From: Enoplolaimus lenunculus
Lineage: Eukaryota > Nematoda > Enoplea > Enoplida > Thoracostomopsidae
Assembly (NCBI GenBank): GCA_030248215.1
Contig: JASANG010001630.1
Coordinates: 186,001-250,000 of the forward strand
DNA: 64,000 bases
Reading direction: 5' to 3'
The notes below the pieces were generated by a model that did no database searches, was not told the DNA's origin, and saw only the letters and a program-made list of their open reading frames with translations. This document shows, in pieces, positions 28,101 through 43,100 of this stretch (positions are counted from its first letter, which is position 1; every line of letters starts with the position of its first letter). Position numbers and translations under genes: made by a program.

Positions 28101-31100
28101 CAAAGCCTCGCCGGCAAGTTACAGTCGAGAGCCAAGCGGAAATCAGTTTTCGAAACAGAGAAACTTCTGAATGTGCGACTAAAACATTCGAGATAACTGT
28201 GGCAGATCAAGTGACCTTTTCACCATCAGAGCTGCCTTTGGTGATTGAAACAATAGACGTTGTCCTACAACATTTCGAACAGTCCAATTTTGACGAAGCG
28301 GTTGTCAGTGTGAGCGAAGTACAACAAGCGCTCGTTGAAATCGCAGAGGAACAACAACAATTTGAAACAACTCAAGTTGAATTGTTGAATCGCGCCGCAG
28401 TAAACGATGTTGAATGCAACATTGCTTATTACCCTTATACCTCAACTGCTATGAGTATTGGCCGTATTAAAGATTATTCCGAGCAGATTATGGCTGAAAT
28501 GATGTTAAGCGGTCCAGCAATTGCCGCAAACACAGAAGCAAGCATTGGTGTTATGGCAACTGAAGTAGAAGAATTTACACTAAAGAAACTTTCTGCTAAC
28601 GAATGTTCTGCAATTGTAGAGTTAAATAAACCGCTCGACGGCTTGCTCGCTGAAGTTTTGATGATTGAGTCGCCTCTGTCACAGCTCAATATCGACATTG
28701 AGCTGTTGCGTAAGGTTTCCAGCTCAACTTTTGTGGAGGTTGAAATCTTAAAAGACTCAGAACAAGACCGGGCGAAGTGTCATTTGATGTTGGCGGCAGA
28801 AGAAAGTGTTACTGGCGACATGCGAATTCCAGCGGCAAAAATAGTGACGGACGTCAAAGAAAGTGTTGTTGACGAAGCCGCCGAATTGGTTTCGGTTGAA
28901 GATCAACATACGGGAATATCTGAAGGTATGCATATTGATTTGTTAATCGTTTGTAGTTTACTATCACGCAACAGCAAAACTAACTTGACATTTACTATGT
29001 CTGCGTTGTGGTTTACACGATACCAATTCATTTAGGGGCGTAGACAGGATTTCGATTTGGGAATGACCACCTGGATTAGTTAAATATACGGTTATTTTTT
29101 ACAGTCTATTTGCCTCAGTTAGCATCCAGTTGTTACCAGGAATATATGTTCAAGGTTTTGGATTGACCGTATTCCCATTGCCAATATGGCCACACCCCTG
29201 TGTTCAGTAATCGGTACATTGTGGCATACCTGATTTTTGGGTCCTCAAAAATGCATTATTACAGTCTGTTATAAAGTAAATTTTCAGCTGAATTCGAATT
29301 ATGAGATTGTCTGACTCACAATACAAGTTGAAACATAACCTATAATAAAAAGTCGATGTTTGATAGGCTTAAACCTGTGCGCTCTAAAAACCATCGTGAA
29401 TACAGCCAGCCAATAAAGCTATTAAGTTCGTAGCTTGGATATGCGACGTTAAGAAAATGTTAGAACATAAATTTTGTAAATTATGACCATAAATTGTTGT
29501 AAGCCACGACAGTAAGAGAGCTGGAGTCGCGTTCTACTTGACGCTGTTGGACGTCATAATTTTATACAAATTGACTTATTTACGGTTCCGTCCAAATCCG
29601 TACGACAGTTCGCGTACTATACCACTCGGCGACAGACGACGCCGACGGTTCCGTACCCATTAAAATATCAAAATGTATAATGATTCTCAAACTGTCCTCT
29701 ATTTTTATTCGCTATTCTTCCGATGGTCTAAACCAGTACAGGATTTTGGTCAAATTTTGTATTTCAGACATTGAAAAGTACTACGTCGTAGAAGGTTCAA
29801 CCGCAACGATTAGTTGTGAACTGTCCGAGTCAATGCATGATGTCGTATGGTATAAAGGTTCAGATCAAATTACCAGCATCGATGGAAAATTTGAAGTTAG
29901 AAACTGGAACAAATTAGTATTCAAAGTTTTTAGTACCTTTATTTGGCCACGTATACGGTTTTTCAACGTTCAAACATGGATTTATAATAAAATCATATGG
30001 CGCTGTTCTGAAATTGAAAGAAATTTTTCACAACCCAATAAAAACCTTTTTTGTAGCTATGGTGATGAGATTGCATAACTGAGCAACAAATTGCAGCGAA
30101 CTCGATTCGAGTTTAAGAAACATCCGTCATCACAATTCTGATATAATTTTAACTGCTGCAAGAAGTGCCTTCGGTGACGCAGAGCTAAGAATATCAGTTG
30201 GCTATTAGCGGCCAGTTGCGTGAATAATGCTTTGCGTCACGAAACGATTCAGTACTCGCCAACTTTACGAATTCTACAATCGCAAAATGTTGTGCTCTCA
30301 CCCTCTATAGAACTATGAGTGATTACTTCTTTAAATTAGACAAATCACAGTTTGCGTTCGCAACGCGGGGTGTGGGCTTATGTTGAAGCCTACTTAGTAT
30401 CATTATAATTGTTGCGATTTGTTTAGATTGTGAAGCAACACGATACACACTCCCTGGTCATTCACAATGTCAGTTTAAACGACACAGCAATATTCTCAGT
30501 TCAAGTCGGTGATCAACGTCATTCAGTTGCGTACCTTATTGTTGAAGGTAAGCAGTGTTTTCGTGAAACTTTTTGATACAAATTTGAACTATATCCGTTA
30601 ACTATTAAAAAATAGTTATAAATTTAATAGAAACTTCACTGTCCTTTTTGCAAGGTTTTGGCTAATGGACATACTTTGAATTAAAAGTAGCATTCGTACA
30701 AAATTTTGAACCCACAAAGTAATTTAAATTTGCTGTTTATTACTTTGGCGGAAAACTTTCAGAGCTGATATAGGGGCCCATCGCCGAAAAACCATAACAT
30801 GAGAATAATATGTTCGAAAAATCTGCAAAAATTAAAAACTTAAAAGCCATCCAAATCTCGACAGCTTAAACAATAGATTTCATGAGACTGGGATCTTTGT
30901 CAAGATGAGCGATTTTTACTTATTGTTTTCTAGGCGTGTAGCCATGGTATTTTCGGGTCTCAGGCGCCAATACTGGATGGACCATGAAACGTTTTGTGAC
31001 GTTTTGTTCCTGTAGCAAAGAGAGAGCTAATATTACACACACCATAAAGGCCGAATATTCATGATCTAGCGATCTAAACAAAATACATATTTTTCATTGT

Positions 31101-34100
31101 GACCCTTTAATTTTAAAATTGTGCCATTGTTGTTCGCTTCGCCGGCCAAATCCTTTAAAACTCAACCTTTCCCGTAACTACTGGCTGCCCAGACCTCTTT
31201 CAGTTAGAACCATTGGTTCATGCGCCTGTTTTCTTAAAAACTTTCAGAACTTATACCGGCACCCGACACAGAGCAACCGCTACAAGAATATCGCGTTCTC
31301 GAAGGCTCTACAGCAACTATCACGTGTGAATTGTCTAAAGACGACGTTGTTGAATGGTATAAAAACGATATTTCAATTGATCAATTTGACTCAGTGAAAT
31401 TTCAAACGATACAAGAAGGAACGCAACACAGTTTAATTATCAGCGATGTGACGCCTTACGAAACCGCACAATACGCAGTTGAATCTGATGGTCATCGACA
31501 AGTGGTCGCTAATTTAATTGTTGAAGGTAAGCGGCATGAGCGTGTATATATGAGGAAACAACGAGATACCACCATTGAGATTTTTGAACAATCGAGAAAA
31601 GGTATGTTTATAAATGACTTGGAATAAATTCTACTGAATCCTAGAGAACGAAGGAATTAAAACTTTTGTATGAGGTCAACCTGTACACGCAACACGATCG
31701 GACTATCTTGACACATGCCTTCGAGGATTTAACATTCTAGGAGCGACTGGATCGACATTATTGATTTAACTTACCGTAAGCCGAGCTTTCGAATGTCTTT
31801 TATTGTTTCAAAAAAGAATAGATCTGCTACTTATATTATACTGGACGTAGTCCGGTGTTGAAGAATTTAGGAAACAAACCCACCCTTTTGGAAATTTTTG
31901 CCTATTAGCAGGGTAGTTAGAACCTTGGTTATACCCGAATTTTTATTTACATGCTGAAATTAATAAATCCTTGTTTTCGAACGAGAACTCGAAGACTTCT
32001 CTACCGCCGGTGAAACTCGAATTCCTGTCGGCTCAACTGCAACGTTGACGTGTGAAACTAGCGACGAAATTCGTGAAGATGAAGTACAATGGTTCAAAGA
32101 TGATCAACCGTTGCTAACCAGCGACCGATTTGAAATTCATAACGAACCTGGCAGACATAATTTAACGATCCAAAATGCCGTAATTTCCGACTCTGCTCTG
32201 TATTCAATTGCTGTCCGAGGTGAACGTTATCCTGTGTCGCAGCTTTATGTCGAAGGTAAGCGTCAAAATAAAATCGTTCATTGTAAATTTGGTTTATGAT
32301 ATTTATGGGGGCCTGCTCACTAGGAGTCATCGGGGACTTAAAGACCGATCGTCTGACGCTTAGGCTTACGGTTAGGTTCAGAGGACAAGATAGAGAACAA
32401 AAACGGACCTTAAATTTTATGTAACATTGCTGGGCCGTAACACAAGGGTAAATTAGGACACAAGTTTGATCTCGTTAACAAAAGTGTTTAGCGTGTAAGT
32501 ATATTGAAAGATACTGTGATTTTACAAGAAATCGCACAAAGAAGCTTCGAACTCTGTTTTGCTTTTTTGTTCTGCCCTGTTTCTACGTTTAAATTTCAGT
32601 GGAAAATATGACCGCAATTTAAGCGTGTTTATAAATACTGTGATACACCCACATTGCGAATTTTCTCCACGAGTTTTGAGTTTAAATCTCAGACACAATT
32701 GTCGATCAAGTGGCAGACATTGAAAGTGAACAACAACTCACTGAAACAAGCATGTCAGTCACCGCGGCGTTTGATAATATTCGTGACCGTTTACCGGAAA
32801 AAACTCAAATTATCATTGAAGAATTTTTGAAAAGTTCAGCGTTTGTTTACGTCACTGGAACCATTGTTGCAAGTTCGACTGCGATGGACGTTCATTTGCA
32901 GCTAAAAACGCAATTAATGGGATTCGAAATATTGCTTGCGGATGAAGCGTTTACCGGTCTTAATTTTAAGGCTTTAAGTGTTTCTGCCGCAGAAGAAAGC
33001 TGTAGCGTTGTTTTGGACAGTTCCGATGACACTGCGAGCGCAAATGCACAACTCATAGATTCTTCGTTTGAACAGTGCATGGCGAAAATTTCCACAGTTA
33101 AAGGTTAGTCGAGGCCGACCGATTTTACAAAATGCATGAGTTTTATAAATGTCAAAATTTTATTAAATCTCCGCAGTTACGTTACTGGATAAGCAATGTG
33201 TTTACAAAACAAATGAAAAAAACTCAGTCTATCGACATGCAAGTACTGTACATCGCTTTTACTACTGATACCATTGTCACTTATAGCAGTATTAAATTTT
33301 AGGAATCTTAGCTAAAAATATTGCATTGCTGATCACCTAACATATTGAGAGAACGGCCAAAAAAGAAAATTTTGGCAGAAAAAAATTATTTTATTTTTAT
33401 TTTATTTGTATGTTTATAATTTTATTTTTTGTGAGATACTTAAAACACATTAACCGTATTGGGCCAATGTTACTTTAAGGGGCGTAACGGTAGATTAAGC
33501 GTGTTCCTAAGACTCAGCCTAAGCCTAAGCGTTGCAAAAATGAGTTCCTAAAAACATTAACCGTATTGTTTGAAACGTTTCGTGAAACCATTTCGTTATT
33601 TTCTACCAACTTACGAAATTTAAATAAATTTTATTACCGCTTAAGCTGCAGCGATAAGTGATCATTATTACTACAGATACCCACTATTCTTGTAGCAGAG
33701 TACAATTTTATTGATCTCCATTGGAGATTTGTAGACGCATAATAATGTAATAGAAGCACATACGGCTAAAAAGCGAGATTGTATCAGAAAACTGTAAACT
33801 TTGGTGCAGTTTACGCGTTTTATACATTCTTTTGAGATACTTGAAACATGAATGGTATTTTTAAAAATTTTCATAAATTTTACTTTTGTAATAATTTATA
33901 GTTTTAAAACGCTAATTTTTAGTTTCCCCAAATAATTTTTGGTTTGGTTACCATCCCATAGTGAAATACTTGAAACGTTTTGATTTAGTTTTGTATGAAA
34001 CATTAAAATTTCTTGCTAAACACATTTTTGTTTTTAAGTTCACAGTCTTGTATACTGTATTTCTGTTAACCATCCAATTACGTTTGTAAATCTTCATCTT

Positions 34101-37100
34101 TTCACAGTCTTGTATACTGTATTTCTGTTAACCATCCAATTACGTTTGTAAATCTTCATCTTTTGTTACGTTTTGGCAATACATGTCTACTGCAACCAAT
34201 GTTTATTGCTTACACCCAAAAATCGTTACATGGCAAACCATTATAAAAATCAAAACTCAACCATAAATAAAATATCAACCCTGAGTAATTTTTTGTAAAC
34301 AACAAAACATTGAGAAGTTTCTTCTTAAGCCCTATTTACACGTGAAAGTTTTTGCAGCAAAAACTTGCCGGTGCAACTTCCACGCGCAAGTTTTATCATA
34401 AAGTAGCTTTGAAGTTCGTACAGTTGCAAATTATTCACTGGAATTTAGGCTACTTAATTTAATTCACATCTGTGAACGCTGTGGCAAGTCGCTTAAATTT
34501 CTTTCACCTGCTGTTTAGTTGGTCAATAGGAATGTTCCTTGGAAAATACTTGCACCTGCAAGTATTTTATGCACGTTGCAGTTGTGAGTTTTCGCTGCAA
34601 AAACTTGCACGTGTGAATGGGGCTTAAGTCAGCCGTTCAAAATATATAACAGCATAGCAGCCTAAAATTAAGACATTTTATGTAAAAGTTATCATAATAG
34701 ATGACCAATCAATCGAAATTTTTGACTGCATTTTAGTAATTTTTCATCGAATCTTACGGCGCCAACAATTTAGTTATTTTTGTTCATACATTGCCCTGAA
34801 TTCAGTTTCTTAGTGTTCGAACGTTGTACCCACTTCGGTCTGCAGCCAGCTCACCTTGCTAGAGGGTGGAAAATTTTCTAAAGGGACATGCAACGATTTT
34901 ACACGATTTATAACGCCAACTTTTGTAGGGCTTGAGCCGAATATTGTTTCAATTTGGCTGCGGTCTCGTACATGTAATTTGTCCTACCAAAATGGCCAAA
35001 ATTTCTATAATTTTTTGTATTTACAAATTTTTAGCATCAGCAATTGTTGACATACCGAAATTGAAAGAAGAACAAACTGTCGAGCGAGAAATAATTATTT
35101 CGGAAGCAATTCCAACTGACGTTGCTATAAACGCTAATATTCAAAATACAGTCTTGCCAGAAGAAAAACATATCAGTATAATGGATCAGATGAAAAGTTC
35201 TGCGTTTATAAATGTAGTTGGTAAAGTTGTCGTCAGCACAACAATGCTTACAATTGATTTACAACAGAAAACTCAAGTAACCAGCTTTGAAATATTGCTA
35301 GCGGATGTGTTATTTGCTTTTGCAAATTTCAACGCACGTTTGGTTTCGGCAGCAGAAACAAACTGCAGTGTATTATTGAACTGTAATGCTAATACTGCGA
35401 ATGCAGACGTACGATTGTTGGACGTATCACTTGAGCAATGCAGTAAAGAATTAGCAGCTACAATTGAAGCAATCGTGACTGAAACTATCAGCTCAGAACA
35501 CGTAACTGCTGGTATTAACCAAGACAAAAATGCTTTAGCTTATGATGCAATTATTCCGATCGAATCCACTGCGTCTGTTAAATGGACACTAACTCCAGAA
35601 CCTCATGTTGAAATTGCCGCACCCCTTAGCAAACCTTCATTTAAACATAGTGCACATTGCATAATTGGTGTAGGATCAATAGAAAAAATTCATGCTACAT
35701 ATCAGCTTGGAAAAGAAATAGAAAACGTACACTTGTCTACGGATATATCTTTTCGATCAACAGACGCTGAAACTGACGTCATACTTCCAGATAGCTATAA
35801 AAGTAGCGCTTCAGCGAGCATATCTCGCAGATTTAGCGTATCAAATGCTGAAACTGCGTATGTTTTTGAAGCAGACAACACCAGAAGTACAGTCGTAGCG
35901 ATAACACAATCTGAAACGGCAAGTATTGATGGTGATAGAATTTTAAAGGCTGACAAACAATACTGTACCTGTCTAGTTGAACTATGCAATAAAACAGTAG
36001 CAAAAGAAACCGAATTCAAAGCACTTTTATGTTCATCAGAAACGGCTGAGATGGAAATAACATCAAAAGTTAGTAGCGAAATATCGACATACGTTGATAT
36101 ACAGTTTACATACTTAGAACCAACGGTGAAAGCAATTATTGCCGAACACGAAAAAGAATTAGTCGAATTTCATGTACCACAAGCTTTCCAAAAGCAAACG
36201 GTCACGACAGGCGATGTGTCTGAAGTTGTATCGAAACCTCAAGTCATTGCTGAAGTAACAGAAGCAATTGGCGTTGTACCGATTGAGACTGTACAGCTCG
36301 TTGCAAGCAAACAAGGCCAACAAGTTACTTCTGTTAGTTTTTCAGCCGAACAAGCACAACAATACTGTGATGCGAAAGGTGTAATTGCTGAATTTGCATT
36401 TTTACAGAGCAAACAAACGGTAACAATGGCGAAATTGCACGAAGCGGCGGTTTTGGATGCCGAATGTTCGTACAGCTTTGAGCGCAAAACTGCACCGCTT
36501 GAAACGTTAGTCGCAGTTGCGTCGGCGAGTTTTGAAGAAGTAATTGCAACGATAACAAGTCGCAGCCAACTCAAACCGCAAGTTGCGTTTTGCACTGGTG
36601 ACGTTGAATTTCATAAACCTTCACAAGTCGAACATGTAATAGCTAAATTGAAGCGTTTCTCAACTGTGGTCGGTCAAGAACTAGCAGTTGTTCCAAGTCA
36701 CATTTCTGTTGTTAATTCAGAAGTGCAACTCGATATTGAAGCAAACAGCCATGTTGGTCACGTGGAAGTAACAATTGCAACACCAGCACATGCGTCAATG
36801 AAGTTGGGTTTAACTGTTACTGCTAGTAGGATATTAACAAGCGATACAATTATTAACTGTGCTGTAAATCAGCAGACAGTTGATGGCCAAGTGCAACGAA
36901 TCCATCCTATTTGTGAGCGAACTAGTGTTAGTGAAACGCTGGTCGCATCAAGTATGTCTTCTTCCAATTTAATAAATAATGAGCTTGACTGCGCAATGAA
37001 TGCTACTTCGAGCAGTTTAGCGATAGAAATTTGCATCGTTGAAACTAACAAATCTGCAATAGAAACTTCGATAAAACTCGTACAACAACCAGTTGCAGAC

Positions 37101-40100
37101 GAACAACAAGTTGATGTCGACTACAATGCCTATGGCGCATCAAGCAACTCAGCTGTAGAGATAAATGTTGCTGATGTTAAAAAATCAGCGATAGGGGTTT
37201 CAATAAAACCAACGTTAAAACCAGTTGCAGACGAAGAACAAGTGTATGTCAACTGTAATATAAATGCATCTTCCAGCAGTTCAGCAGTAGAAATGAGTTT
37301 TGTCCAAGCGAAGAAATCCGTAATAGAGGCTTCAATAAAATCAGCTCAAAAACCAGTTGCAGACAAAGCACAGGTTGATGCCGACTACGATATGAATGCA
37401 ACTTCCAACAGCTTAGCAATAGAGATTAGTGTTGTCGAAGGTAACAAATCCACAACAAATGCTTCATTTAAACCCATGCTAAAACCAGTTCCAGGCGAAG
37501 AACAAGTTGCTGTCGACTGTAATATACATGCCATTTCAAGTGGCTCAGCAATAGAGATAAGTGTTGTCGAAGCTAACAAATCTGCAATAGACGCTTCAAT
37601 AAAACCAGATCTGAAACCAATTGCAGGTGAAAAACAAGCGTATGTCGACTGTATAATTACTGCCACTCCTAACAGTGCGGCAAAACAAACGTGTCTCGTC
37701 GAAGTTCAAAAATCTGCAATGGAAGCTTCCATCAAATGTGTTGATACTAGTTCTGTATGCGAAGAACAAATTGTTGTCGACTGTCCAATAAATGTTACTT
37801 CTAGCGACAGTTTAGACGTTGGTATAAGCGTTGTGGAACCGAGACAATGTGCCATAGAAGCATCAATAAAACTGACTCTTAAAACAGTTGCAGGCGAAGA
37901 CAAAGTTGACGTCGATTGTAAAATAAATGCTGTTTTCAATTGCTCAGATATAGAGATAAGTATTGTGGAAACTAAGAATTATGCAGTTACCGCTTCAATC
38001 AAACATCGTTCAAAACCAACTGCTGGCATAGATGAATTTAAAGTTGAATGTGCTTTGCATGGAACTCCAAGCAAATCAGCTATCGAGGCAAGTATGTCGC
38101 AAGGTCAAAACTATACAGTAGAAGCTTCAATCAAAGCAGCAATGAAACATGTTGTTTCTGTGGAGCAGGTTGACATGGATTGCTCTATAAGTGCGTTGTC
38201 TTGCACTGAAAGTCAAGAAATGGTTGTTCTCACTGAGAATCTATCTCATGCAACAGCTAATGTAACTAATCGAGAAGGGAAGAAGACTGTTGAGATGTAT
38301 GGTGACACAACCGCTGAAGTTTTACTTCCTCAACAGACAGAACACACCGCAGGGGAATTTGTTATTCCATTGGCGGAAGAAGTGATAGAGACATCAACTG
38401 GAACATCAGCATTGGTTACACGGAAAAAACTGAAAGAAATAGCAACAAATGAACAACGAGCAATTGTTGGCGAAGAACAAGTTGATGTTAAATGTGAGCT
38501 GTGTGATGCATCTACAAACTTCACGATAGAAATAAGAGTGCCGGAAGTCGAAAAATATGCAGCGGAAGCTTCAATGAAATCTGATGCGGCCACAAAACCA
38601 CTTGCTTCCAAACAACAAGTTGATATCAGTTGTTCAATAACTGCCGCGCATAGTAGTTTAGCCAATGAAGTGACAATTCAAACTGAAAACCAAGTGAAGG
38701 CCATATCTGGTGTAATCAAACTAGAAGAAAAGAAAACTGAAATATTGCAAGAAGGAACAGTCGCTGAAATTTCATTGACTCAACAAACGGAAGGCACCGC
38801 AGGGGAATTTATTATTCCATTGGAGGAACATGCGATTGAGACATCAACTGAAACGTCAGCACTGGTTTCACCAAAAAAACCTAAAGACGTAGTAACAAAT
38901 CAACAACAAGCAATGCTTGCAGGAGAACAATTTGATGTCGAATGTGCGTTTATAGCTACACCAACCAACTTCGCCATGCAGATAAATGTTGCGGAAGTTA
39001 TAAAATATGCAATAGATGCTTCAATAAAATCTGGTATGGGAGCAAAACCACTTGTTTCTGAACAACAAGTATATATCAGTTGCTCTATAGCTGCCTTACC
39101 TCGTAAATCAGGCAATGAAGTAGCAATTCAAACAGGCAGGCGAGCAAAAGTAGCAGCTGAGGTAATAATCAAACAAGTAGAAAACAAAGCTGAAACACTG
39201 CCAGAAGATAAAAAGGTTGAAATTTCATTGCCTCAACAAACAGAACACATTGATGAAGAATTTGTTTTTTCACAGGCGGAAGGTGTGGCAGACACATCAA
39301 CCGAAACATCAGCATTAGTTGCACTAAAAAACGCAAAGAAAATAGTAACTGATCAGCAACACGCAATTGCTGGCGAAAAACAACTTGATGTTGAATGTTC
39401 ATTGGACGCTAAACCCACCAACAGCGCTGTAAAAATAAGCGTAGCGGAAGCTCAAAAATATGCAATAGAGGCCTCAACGAAATCTGATGAAGAAACAAAA
39501 CCGGTTGCTCCCGAACAGCAAATTGATATTAGCTGCTCTATAACTGCTGCTTCTAGTAGCTCAGCTAATCAAATAACAATTCAAGCTAAGAACCAAACGA
39601 AAACCAAAGCTGATGTTGCCAAACACAAAGAAAAGAAGACTGAAGAACTGCAAGATAACGCAAGCGGTAAAACTTCATTGCCTCGACAGGTGGAAGACAC
39701 CGCAGGGGAATTTGTAATACCATTGGCGGAAGATGTGGCTGAAACGTCCACTGAAACATCAGCAATAGTTGCATTGAAAAAACCAAAGGAAACAGAAACG
39801 GAATATCAACAAGCGATATCGGTTCAAGATGTTAATTTAAATGCCGACATAGAAAAGGCTCCAGGTTTGTACGAACAAACCTTGTCAATCAAAAAGGCAC
39901 CTCAGTCAAGTTGCCAGTTAAACGTCAAAAAAACAACAGAGACCGTGAAAATTGCCATCTCAGAACCGACTGTAATGATATCTGAAAACTATACTAAAAA
40001 GCCATTAAACAACAGTGTCAACACTACCATTCAGGTTCGTAAAAATCAATTTGTAAGCGTCAATGCCGAAGTGAAACAACCAGTTGTGCCAGAAACCAAA

Positions 40101-43100
40101 ACGGTTGTTACAGAACAATTGAAGCAGAAGACAAAAGAGCCATCTCTCAAAGACATCACAACAAATATTGAATTCAAAATGACTGCAACTAAAGACTCCT
40201 GTTCGAGTTCAGTGCCGGAAAAGAAGACAGCTAAAGTTAAATCAAGTGCAAAAGCAAGCATTCCTGAAGCAGAAATCGCAAAGGAAGCTAAGTTAAATCG
40301 ACCAAATCAAGAACTAAAAACATCGCACACGCTTACAGAAACAACAACTATCACAAAGCTGCTGAAAGTTAAAGAGAAGGCACCGCTAAAAATTGAAAAC
40401 GTTGATGTTAGCGGAAAATTCCAAAAACGTGATAAGCTTGCACTCATGGTGGAATTTAGAATTCCACAACCAGCACAAGCGCTTGCGAAATTCCATATTA
40501 AGACATTGCCTCAGTCATATGAAGAAACAAAAATGGATGCTAAAATCAATACAGCTATGAGCTGTCATGCAACTGATTTCTGCGCTAAAGTTATACAAAC
40601 GGCTCAATGCGTGTTCAATTTGGTAATTCGCCTACAATGTGAAGACGTCACCGCAGAAGTGCGTATAAAGGATTTAAAACGCAGTGCAACAACACTTGAT
40701 GATGTTAAGTATAAGCCCACTGAAGTTGTTTCTTTACGCGTTGAGCATCAATCTCTGACATCTGCGTCAACAGATGCAAAGTTTGCAAAACTATCTGAAC
40801 CACAACATGCGAGCGCTAGTGTGCGAACTTCGACGAAAATTCCTGACGAAACAGCGAGCGTGCTTATTGAATTGCCTCAAGAAATTATTTACGATTCTGA
40901 CGTCGAAGCAGGATTTCAAATCAGTCTAAGAGAACGTCGACACAGTGATTTGGAAGAAATCCAAGAAGCTCGATTGACTCTGCTGGCGAGAAAAAGTATA
41001 CTTGTTTTGCATGTTTTAGACGAAAGATTTTTGGTTCCATTGTTTTGGTTTGAGTTTTTGGTTCGTGTTTGTAAGCTTTTTTTTTAATTTTTGTGTTAAC
41101 AGAGTTTGCAAAAATGTACATAATGATACATTTTGTTTTGGCTGCATCGCGATTGCTTTTATTGGCATGTCGTAGAATAAATTACGATTCGCGTCGTTCA
41201 CAATTCGCCTGATTAAAGTTTGCAACTGCATGCGCATGTCATTTGTAGTCATACCAGTTTTTATCCGCATGTTAAAACTACTGGTTTCTGAACTTTTTGT
41301 TTTCACTGGCTAAATTATTGTCGCTACACGTGCATGAAAATTGGTGACAATGGTTTTTCTGACGCATTGTTCAGTTTTAAGTTGGAATGTTTCCTTAAAC
41401 CTCAATCAATATAAAATTCGTTCGAAATTAAAAACTAATATAGCATAATAAAACAAAGTTCATTGTCGTCTAAATGATTTGAGAAGCTTTATACTACTTT
41501 TTCTTTAATCTACAAGATATTGGAAAACAACGCTTCAGCTGACTTCACAAGATTAGAATTTAAACTGGGGTGTAGCACTGCAGAGACGAGGAGTACACGC
41601 AGGTTGTGGCTTATATTCTGATGAGGCTGAGAATTAGTTATAGGGTACGTACGTACCATGGAATTAAGAAATTTGCATGCTCGGAGTACAACTTGCTAGT
41701 AGTATTTATAAACATAAATTTATTATATGCATGTTTATTCTGTTGCCGTTACGATATTAACCTTCTCTATATATACAAGCACTCTAACAAAACCATAAAA
41801 CATAATAAATTATCATAACTGTTTAACTTAAACTGAACGTATTCCGCCGAATTATCCGGTGTCATCGGTTTCAGCTGTTGCTTTTAACACACTTTAATTA
41901 ATATTCTGGTTCAATGTGTGACAATGTTAAAAAGTTGAATTTTTAAACTTTGCTTGTAACGTCGTTTTTAAGATTTTATTAAAACACGAGTTCAAGAGCG
42001 AAGACTGAAAGAGTCTGATGAGCATCAAGGCGGCAACACGAGTACGAAAGTTCCAGAAAAAGGCGTACGAACATCTTCAAAAGGTGGAAAACAAATTGCT
42101 TGTGCAGTGTCTCAGTAAGTTTGTGGACGCATAGTAAAAAAACTGAAGTAGGTCCTGAATGTGTTTACATCACAGATTTAATCACTTGAATTATACACGC
42201 TAATTGTTTTATTCGGTCGTTACCTTTTAAACTTAAATCCTAGATACCGTTTATACCTTCAGCTTGATGTTTAGTAGCAGTTGCTGAACATATGGAATAA
42301 ACGCAGTGTTAACAAGATCTGAAATTTGTAGGCAAAGTAGTAGTAAAAATATGCTCCTGTCAACCTACTTGTATGAATAAACCAAGTCGCGTCGCGAGAT
42401 TACGTACTGGGTGTCATTTTAAATTCTGATAGCTCTTGATTTAATAAGACGCCAAACCTAACTGAGTTTGATGCTAATTAAAAGGCTAACTTTCAAATCT
42501 GGCAATCTGTAAAAGTCACGTTAAACTTTCCAATGACACAGTACCCATAAGCTCATAGCGTTTGAATTCAAACCCAAACGCTAAGCTACTTTCTTCTCAT
42601 TTACCAGAACAGTCCAAAAGCACTGCATCAGCGATCCTAGCTGCCTAAACAATGAACAGCATAGTGTTGTGTTGTGAGCGACAACCCTATCCTGCTTAGT
42701 GTCCTTTCAAAATGCGGAAGGTTCAAGAAACCACAGTCTCACCCCTGAGAGAGAAAAAGCGCTAAATTTATTCAAAAAGCTTGGTTGTTACAGAAAAAGT
42801 TTCCTCCAACATTTGTGTCGTGAAACTAATGGTAAATTAGGTGGCTAAACCAGTCGGTAAACGCAAAATGTTACGCAATTCAACTCAGCGCGTCGATTTT
42901 ACACAGTAATAGAAATGAAAAATATAGATTTTTAAACTGTTGAAAATTCTTTTTGGTTCCGCTGTAGTCCATATAAGATCACAAAAAGTGAAGGTATATA
43001 TTGAAATAATACCCAGCACTATTGAAGCAGTTGCATACTAGAAAACTATTTTTAGTATGGCATGTTTTACGGCCCATAGCAATCAGCTTGCAAGTCAGGG

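Larger units (their letters stand above)
33104..35034. other. Long intron 27 (1.93 kb)
   Basis: Contains a truncated GGGCCAATGTTACTTTAAG element with GCCTAA repeats (33460-33555), a 62-bp tandem duplication (34041-34164) and a CACGTG-ended inverted-repeat element (34326-34627). No exon seen. Confidence 0.7.

Noticed and set aside
27779-28210. Antisense open frame of 143 codons opposite exon 22
   Set aside because: It lies wholly inside the supported exon 22 and shows no domain, signal or codon pattern of its own.
40996-41087. Continuation of exon 28 past 40995
   Set aside because: The translated tail turns hydrophobic and aromatic (VLHVLDERFLVPLFWF) and ends in a stop. Splicing at GTATAC restores phase into exon 29.
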